Assembly: GCF_014654205.1 (NCBI RefSeq)
Contig: NZ_BNAW01000011.1
Span: 1-64,000 of the forward strand
DNA: 64,000 nucleotides
Source: Amycolatopsis bullii
Lineage (GTDB): Bacteria > Actinomycetota > Actinomycetes > Mycobacteriales > Pseudonocardiaceae
Direction of reading: 5' to 3'
Part shown: positions 59,585 to 64,000 of the stretch, in pieces
Numbering within the stretch: position 1 is the first letter of the stretch
Layout of the letters: the number at the start of each line of letters is the position of its first letter
Notes under the pieces: model-generated
Seen by the model: the letters and a program-made list of their open reading frames with translations, nothing else
Database searches by the model: none
Told to the model about the DNA's origin: nothing
Made by a program: the position numbers and the translations under genes

Positions 59585-60276
59585 GTGACCCAGGACCTCG
59601 ATCTGCTGGGCGCCGCGGACCAGGCGGGCCCGCCGACCGGGCTCACGCAGCGCCTCATGCGCACGACCCTGCTCCCGCAGGTCCACGAGCGGTACTGGCG
59701 CCCCGCCCTCGGCCGCGCGCTCAAAGGCCCGTCCGGCCCGAGCATGGCGGGCGAGGTCGGGCTCGCCGCGCAGCTCCTCCGGCTCGAACCCGGCCACACA
59801 GTGCTCGACGTCGCCTGCGGAACCGACCGGTGCACCCGGGCGTTCGGCGCGGCCGTCGGCCCGGGCGGGCTCGCGATCGGGCTCGACGACGCCCGCACCA
59901 TGCTCGCCAAGGCCGTCGCCGAAGGCGGCCCGGACACCGTCGCCTACCTGCGCGCCGACGCCGTGCACCTCCCCCTGAAGACGTCCACAGTGGACGCCCT
60001 TTGCTGCTTCGCCGCGCTGCACATGTTCGCCGAGCCGGAGACCGCATTGGACTCCTTCGCGCGCGTGCTGAACCGGGCGGCCGGATCGCGCTGCTGACGA
60101 GCGCCCGCAGCGGCCGGCAACCCGCGCGCCTGATCGCGTCGGCCGGCGGGATCGTGAGTGGCCAAAAGATGTTCGACCGCGGGGAAATCACGGCGAGCCT
60201 GCGCGCCCGCGGCTTCACCGAAATCACCGAACGGTACGCCGGGGTCACGCAGATCGTCGCGGGCCGGCTCGGCTGA
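59585..60276 (+). pseudogene. Class I SAM methyltransferase with a frameshift
   Basis: Reading from GTG at 59585 gives a Methyltransf_11-type protein (HTVLDVACGTDRCTRAF, LRADAVHLPLKTSTVDALCC) to FARVLNRAAGSRC and a stop at 60097. The next frame continues GGRIALLTSARSGRQPARLI and ends KMFDRGEITASLRARGFTEI...QIVAGRLG at 60276. The junction lacks one C near 60073-60077 (expected RVLNPGGRIALLTS). Either a true single-base deletion or a sequence error. Motif I also has Asp for the usual Gly in ACGTG. Confidence 0.8.
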
Positions 60277-60315
60277 GCGCCGCGGATTGTCGGAGGTGCC
60301 GGTTAGCATCGCCCC

Positions 60316-61638
60316 ATGACCCACGCCGACCCCGTCCCGCCCGACGACAGCTACCTGCGTTCCCTGGTCGAGGCCACCGCCGACGCCGTCGCGGCCGCCG
60401 AACCGCTGTCCTCGCCGCGCACCGGCGCGGACGAGGCGACGCGGGCCGAGGTGACCGCCGCGGTCGAGCGCAGCTCACCCGATCTGGTGGCGTTGAGCCA
60501 AGATCTGCACGCCCATCCCGAGGAAGGATTCGCCGAACACCGGTCGGTCCGCGCCCTGGCCGATCTCCTGCGGCGCCACGGCCACGAAGCCACGATCGGC
60601 GTCGGCGGGCTCGACACCGCGCTGCGCGTCAGCACGCCCCAACGCGAGGGCCCGCACATCGCCGTGCTCGCCGAGTACGACGCTTTGCCCGGGCTCGGCC
60701 ACGCGTGCGGCCACAACGTCATCTGCACCACCGCCGCGGGCGGCTTCCTCGGCGCCGCCACCGTCGCCGAGCGGCTCGGCGGCCGGGTCAGCCTGATCGG
60801 CACACCGGCCGAAGAAGGCGGAGGCGGCAAGGAGATCCTCGCCCGCGCCGGCGTGTTCGACGACGTCGACGCGGTGATCATGCTGCACCCGTTCAGCCAC
60901 GACATCGCGCTGCACCCGTTCCTCGGGCGGCGTCAGCTGGAGATGGTCTTCCACGGCGTCGGCGCGCATGCGAGCGCCCAGCCGTTCATGGGCCGCAACG
61001 CGCTCGACGCCGCCGTCGCCGCGTACCAAGGCGTCTCGGCGCTGCGCCAGCAGCTCCCGCAGAGCGACCGCGTCCACGGCGTGTTCACCGACGGCGGCGC
61101 CCGGCCCAACGTCATCCCGGCCCGCGCCGCGCTGCTGTTCTACCTCCGCTCGCAGACCCCGGAGACCCTGCGCGACCTCGCGGCCCGCATGACGTCGATC
61201 GCCGAAGGCGCGGCGGCGATGACCGGGTGCGGCGTCGAGCTGATCTGGGACGCCCAGCCGGCTTACCTGCCGATCCGGTTCAACACCGCACTCGCCGGGC
61301 GCTGGTCGGTCAACCAGGTCCTCACCGGCCGCAAGCCACTCCCGCCGGGCATCGTGCCGGAGTCGCTCACGGGCTCGACTGACCTGGGCAACCTGTCCTA
61401 CCGGATGCCCGCGCTGCACCCCATGCTCGCGGTATCGGGACCCACGGTGGCCTTGCACACCAAGGAGTTCGCGGCCGCGGCCGGATCGGAGACGGGCGAC
61501 GCGGGCGTCCGCGACGGCGCGCTGGGCCTGGCCCTGACGGCCGCCGACTACCTCGGCGACGCCGAGCTGCGGCAGGCGGTGCACGACGAGTTCGAGGCGG
61601 CGGGAGGAGCACTGGACGTCCCGTCGTTCTTCGCCTGA
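60316..61638 (+). CDS. M20 family metallopeptidase / amidohydrolase
   Basis: 440 aa. Motifs LSQDLHAHPEEGFAEHRSVR, IAVLAEYDALPGLGHACGHN (metal Asp, His), GTPAEEGGGGKEILARAG (Glu-Glu), FHGVGAHASAQPFMGRNALD and MLAVSGPTVALHTKEFA. AbgB/amidohydrolase-type enzymes cleave amides or dipeptides using two zinc or manganese ions. ATG 60316 lies 7 bp after a TAGCAT hexamer (60304-60309), suggesting a leaderless message. Confidence 0.92.
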   Translation: MTHADPVPPDDSYLRSLVEATADAVAAAEPLSSPRTGADEATRAEVTAAVERSSPDLVALSQDLHAHPEEGFAEHRSVRALADLLRRHGHEATIGVGGLDTALRVSTPQREGPHIAVLAEYDALPGLGHACGHNVICTTAAGGFLGAATVAERLGGRVSLIGTPAEEGGGGKEILARAGVFDDVDAVIMLHPFSHDIALHPFLGRRQLEMVFHGVGAHASAQPFMGRNALDAAVAAYQGVSALRQQLPQSDRVHGVFTDGGARPNVIPARAALLFYLRSQTPETLRDLAARMTSIAEGAAAMTGCGVELIWDAQPAYLPIRFNTALAGRWSVNQVLTGRKPLPPGIVPESLTGSTDLGNLSYRMPALHPMLAVSGPTVALHTKEFAAAAGSETGDAGVRDGALGLALTAADYLGDAELRQAVHDEFEAAGGALDVPSFFA

Positions 61639-61659
61639 CACCTGAGGAACGGCTGAGTT

Positions 61660-61681
61660 TTCTCAGCTGATTCTTCTCAGC
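61660..61681 (+). promoter_or_regulatory. Direct repeat TTCTCAGC before the HtrA-like gene
   Basis: TTCTCAGC at 61660-61667 and 61674-61681, 14 bp apart. Additional CTGAG/CTCAG half sites surround them (61653-61666 CTGAGTTTTCTCAG). Such repeats resemble sites bound by response regulators that control HtrA proteases (CssR/MprA type) in actinobacteria. The match is by eye. Confidence 0.5.
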
Positions 61682-61736
61682 AAAGCCTGAGGTATTTCCA
61701 CAGGCTGCTCACAAGCACAGGCGCGAATCTGGTGCC

Positions 61737-62747
61737 ATGACCGAGAACGAGAGTCGGCCCGGCCCCGCCTCAACCGGTGGGCACCAGCCGCACCACAGCA
61801 CTCAGCAGTACGGGCCGTACGCGCAGTACGCCTACCAGCAGCAGGCGGCGCCGAATCCGCTCTTCACGCCACCCCAGGCGCCCACGGCGCTGAAGGCCAA
61901 GCCGCGCAAGGGTGGCCGGGTCGCGATGATCGTCAGCGCGACCGCGCTCGGCGCCGCGCTGGTCGGCGGGGTCGGCGGCGCGGCGATCGTCGGGCTCACG
62001 ACGACCTCGGCGGACGGCGCGACGACGTCGGTCACCACGCCGGCCGCGAACGGGCAGACGGTCTCGAGCTCGACGTCCGGCGACGTCAGCGCGGTCGCGG
62101 CGAAGGTGACGCCGAGCGTCGTCCAGATCAACGTCACGACCGATCAGGGCGAGGCCATCGGCTCCGGCGTCATCCTCACCTCGGACGGTCGGATCCTGAC
62201 CAACGCCCACGTCGTCGACGGCGCCCGGAACGTCGTCATCACCACCTCCGACGGCAAGAAGTACCAGGCCAGCGTGGTCGGCGCGGACACCAAGGCGGAC
62301 ATCGCCGTGGTCCAGGCCAAGAACGCCGGCGGCCTGACCGCGGCCAGCCTGGGCGACTCGAGCAAGCTCGTCGTCGGCCAGGAAGTGGTGGCGATCGGCT
62401 CGCCGGGCGGCCTGCAGAACACCGTCACCACCGGCATCGTCAGCGCGCTGAACCGGAACCTGTCCGACATCGGGCAGGGCGAGCAGCAACAGCGCTCGCC
62501 GTTCAGCCGCACGTCGAACCAGAGCAGCGAGTCGCCCAGCTACACCGCGATCCAGACCGACGCCGCGATCAACCAGGGCAACTCCGGCGGGGCGCTGGTC
62601 GACGCCCAGGGCAACGTGATCGGCATCAACTCGGCGCTCTACAGCCCGTCGGCCTCGGCCAACGGCGCGGCGGGCAGCGTGGGGATCGGCTTCGCCATCC
62701 CGATCAACGACGCCAAGAAGATCGTCGACCAGATCGTGAACAACTAG
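61737..62747 (+). CDS. Membrane-anchored HtrA-like serine protease lacking a PDZ domain
   Basis: 336 aa. A cytoplasmic low-complexity N-terminus (Q/Y/P-rich, about 1-60) and one membrane helix (about 62-86) precede an S1C protease domain with His in ILTNAHVVDGARNV, Asp in GADTKADIAVVQAK and Ser in INQGNSGGALVDAQGNVIG. The chain stops right after the protease domain (KKIVDQIVNN), where HtrA/PepD proteins normally continue into PDZ. An extracytoplasmic stress protease is likely. The repeat at 61660 may be its control site. Confidence 0.92.
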   Translation: MTENESRPGPASTGGHQPHHSTQQYGPYAQYAYQQQAAPNPLFTPPQAPTALKAKPRKGGRVAMIVSATALGAALVGGVGGAAIVGLTTTSADGATTSVTTPAANGQTVSSSTSGDVSAVAAKVTPSVVQINVTTDQGEAIGSGVILTSDGRILTNAHVVDGARNVVITTSDGKKYQASVVGADTKADIAVVQAKNAGGLTAASLGDSSKLVVGQEVVAIGSPGGLQNTVTTGIVSALNRNLSDIGQGEQQQRSPFSRTSNQSSESPSYTAIQTDAAINQGNSGGALVDAQGNVIGINSALYSPSASANGAAGSVGIGFAIPINDAKKIVDQIVNN

Positions 62748-62752
62748 GACAC

Positions 62753-62781
62753 GGACGGGCCGTGGTCGGGGCGGCCCGTCC
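62753..62781 (+). terminator. 10-bp hairpin after the HtrA-like gene
   Basis: GGACGGGCCG (62753-62762) pairs with CGGCCCGTCC (62772-62781), a 9-base loop between. Five bases after the stop codon. Followed by a C-run rather than T. Confidence 0.6.
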
Positions 62782-62808
62782 CCCCGCTTCGGGGAGCGGG
62801 AGAACACG

Positions 62809-62855
62809 CGAAGGCCGTTTCGAGAGTCAATCGGGGGCTCTCGAAACGGCCTTCG
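62809..62855. terminator. 18-bp stem bidirectional terminator
   Basis: CGAAGGCCGTTTCGAGAG (62809-62826) pairs with CTCTCGAAACGGCCTTCG (62838-62855), an 11-base loop between. Lies between the convergent protease and DUF3224 genes and can stop both. Confidence 0.8.
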
Positions 62856-62861
62856 TGCTGC

Positions 62862-63239
62862 TCAGAGGCGGTAGTTGAGGGTCAAGTGGTGGTCGTCTCC
62901 GTCGATCTCGATGATCGCCGTCCCCGCGATCCCGGTCAGCTCGCCCGCCCCGGAGCCGGTGACGATCTTCAAGGTCATCCCCGACTCCTCGTCGGCCGTG
63001 TGGTGCAGGACGAAGCTGCCCTTGCGGCCGTCGACCGAGACTTCGAGCCGCTCGAAGCCCACATAAGCGCGCGAAGTCGCGTTGTTCACCGTCAGGAGCT
63101 CGACCTCGCTGGTCCCCTCGACCGTCCCGGTGAACGTCTTGGCGATCACCACCCGGCCGAGCTCGTTGCCGGCGAACTCGTCGGTCGCCTGGGGCTCCCA
63201 CTTGTCGACGGTGAACGACGCGGTGGCGGTGCTGGTCAT
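62862..63239 (-). CDS. DUF3224 domain-containing protein
   Basis: 125 aa, a beta-barrel-like small protein. Family motifs include TATASFTVDKWEPQATDE, LGRVVIAKTFTGTVEGTSEV, LHHTADEE and GELTGIAGTAIIEIDG. Members (DUF3224, allene-oxide-cyclase-barrel-like) are widespread in actinobacteria with no proven function. ATG at 63239. Confidence 0.85.
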   Translation of the reverse strand: MTSTATASFTVDKWEPQATDEFAGNELGRVVIAKTFTGTVEGTSEVELLTVNNATSRAYVGFERLEVSVDGRKGSFVLHHTADEESGMTLKIVTGSGAGELTGIAGTAIIEIDGDDHHLTLNYRL

Positions 63240-63305
63240 GGTGATCCCTTCCTCGATGTGGACACCAGCGTCCCACCCATACCTGACAGGTTGCGTCAGG
63301 TTTTG

Positions 63306-64000
63306 TCAGCGCCTTCGATTGCCGAACAACCCGCGCGTGATCTCCCGGCCCAGCGCGCTCGCCGCCGACCGCATGAACGACTTCACCGCCGGGTTCTTCA
63401 TGGCGGACTCGAGGAACCCCGGCTCGTCCTTCTCCGGAGCGGGGGCCTCGGGAGCAGCTTCCGGCGACGGAGCAGGCGCGGCGGCGACCTTCGCGGCCAG
63501 CTTCTCGTAGGCCGACTCCCGGTCGATCGTCTCGGCGTACTTCGCGTGCAGGCCGGACGACGACACGGCCGCGGCGACGGCCTCGTCACCGATCGAGCCC
63601 ATCTTCGACCGCGGCGCCCGCAGCCGGGTCCACGCCACCGGCGTCGGCGCACCCCGCTCCGACAGCACCGTGACGATCGCTTCGCCGATGCCCAGCGAGG
63701 TCAACGCCGTGTCGAGCTCGTAGAACTCCGTCTTCGGGTAGGTCTTCACCGTCTTCGCCAGCGCCGCCTGGTCGTCCGGGGTGAACGCCCGCAGCGCGTG
63801 CTGGATCCGGGCACCGAGCTGCGAGAGCACGGCGTTCGGGACGTCCGTGGGCAGCTGCGTGCAGAAGAACACGCCGACGCCCTTCGACCGGATCAGCTTC
63901 ACGGTCTGCTCGATGCGCTCGAGGAACGCCTTCGACGCGTCGGCGAACAGCAGGTGGGCCTCGTCGAAGAAGAACACGAGCTTCGGCTTGTCGAGGTCAC
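63306..64000 (-). CDS. HerA/DUF853-family ATPase, C-terminal part (5' end outside window)
   Basis: The open frame reaches the window edge; visible are 231 residues. Walker B region LVFFFDEAHLLFADASKAFL, then TVKLIRSKGVGVFFCTQLPT, DVPNAVLSQLGARIQHALRA and the arginine/glycine end. DUF853 proteins are HerA-like hexameric ATPases. A long Ala/Pro/Glu linker (AAPAPSPEAAPEAPAPEKDE) leads to a basic tail (REITRGLFGNRRR). Walker A lies beyond the edge. Confidence 0.9.
   Translation of the reverse strand, partial: DLDKPKLVFFFDEAHLLFADASKAFLERIEQTVKLIRSKGVGVFFCTQLPTDVPNAVLSQLGARIQHALRAFTPDDQAALAKTVKTYPKTEFYELDTALTSLGIGEAIVTVLSERGAPTPVAWTRLRAPRSKMGSIGDEAVAAAVSSSGLHAKYAETIDRESAYEKLAAKVAAAPAPSPEAAPEAPAPEKDEPGFLESAMKNPAVKSFMRSAASALGREITRGLFGNRRR

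Noticed and set aside
1..64000. CRISPR arrays, rRNA or tRNA genes
   Set aside because: No regularly spaced repeats and no convincing tRNA cloverleaf or rRNA segments seen on either strand.

Overview
The window looks like a chromosomal segment of a high-GC filamentous actinomycete of the Pseudonocardiales, most like Amycolatopsis. The basis is strong G/C preference at third codon positions, frequent GTG starts, an Emb-type cell-wall arabinosyltransferase, an oxygen-dependent cobalamin pathway with fused CobIJ, CobL and ChlI/ChlD-type proteins, a DasR-like site before a chitinase, and many divergent regulator/enzyme pairs. The genus is inferred from gene content, not proven.

Layout. 1-2.3 kb: the 3' end of an IS481-type transposase, then a branched-chain amino-acid dehydrogenase divergent from an Lrp/AsnC regulator. 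2.3-6.5 kb: a GNAT acetyltransferase, a secreted GH92 mannosidase with a discoidin domain and three LacI-type operator copies, and a YigZ-family protein. 7.0-13.1 kb: gltBD, encoding both subunits of glutamate synthase. 13.1-20.8 kb: small regulator/enzyme modules (GbsR/MarR plus O-methyltransferase, an alpha/beta hydrolase with a long palindrome, an SDR/TetR pair with twin operators, an imine-reductase-like enzyme beside a GlxA-type AraC regulator, a DyP peroxidase with a terminator hairpin in its leader), then a ROK glucokinase.

21.7-52.3 kb is dominated by vitamin B12. A cobalamin riboswitch precedes cbtBA (cobalt uptake). cobD and cobQ lie on the minus strand, separated by an ISAs1 transposase remnant. 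cobU-cobT-cobS are on the plus strand. An interlude holds a WYL regulator and a VOC protein. A minus-strand operon chelatase-cobO-cobB-cobC is divergent from a plus-strand operon cobL-cobM-(Gfo/Idh/MocA oxidoreductase)-cobK-bluB. The 3.1-kb emb gene follows, then minus-strand cobG-cobH-cobIJ, an ABC exporter operon, and cobN under a second cobalamin riboswitch. Together these encode cobalt import, most corrin-ring methylations, cobalt insertion, adenosylation, amidation, nucleotide-loop assembly and dimethylbenzimidazole synthesis. I see no cobA (uroporphyrinogen III methyltransferase) or cobF here.

52.4-64 kb: a small secreted four-cysteine protein, a secreted GH18 chitinase-like protein, a RibD-like protein with its two domains in reversed order, proA, an M50-type membrane protease, an AlkA-like glycosylase, a frameshifted methyltransferase, an M20 peptidase, an HtrA-like protease without a PDZ domain, a DUF3224 protein and the C-terminal part of a HerA/DUF853 ATPase cut by the window edge.

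No rRNA, tRNA or CRISPR array was recognised. The most unusual observations are a short duplication that inserts a 19-codon mini-ORF coupling cobL to cobM, an uncharacterised oxidoreductase translationally coupled inside the cob operon, the domain-swapped RibD, the DyP leader and a family of long near-identical intergenic palindromes.
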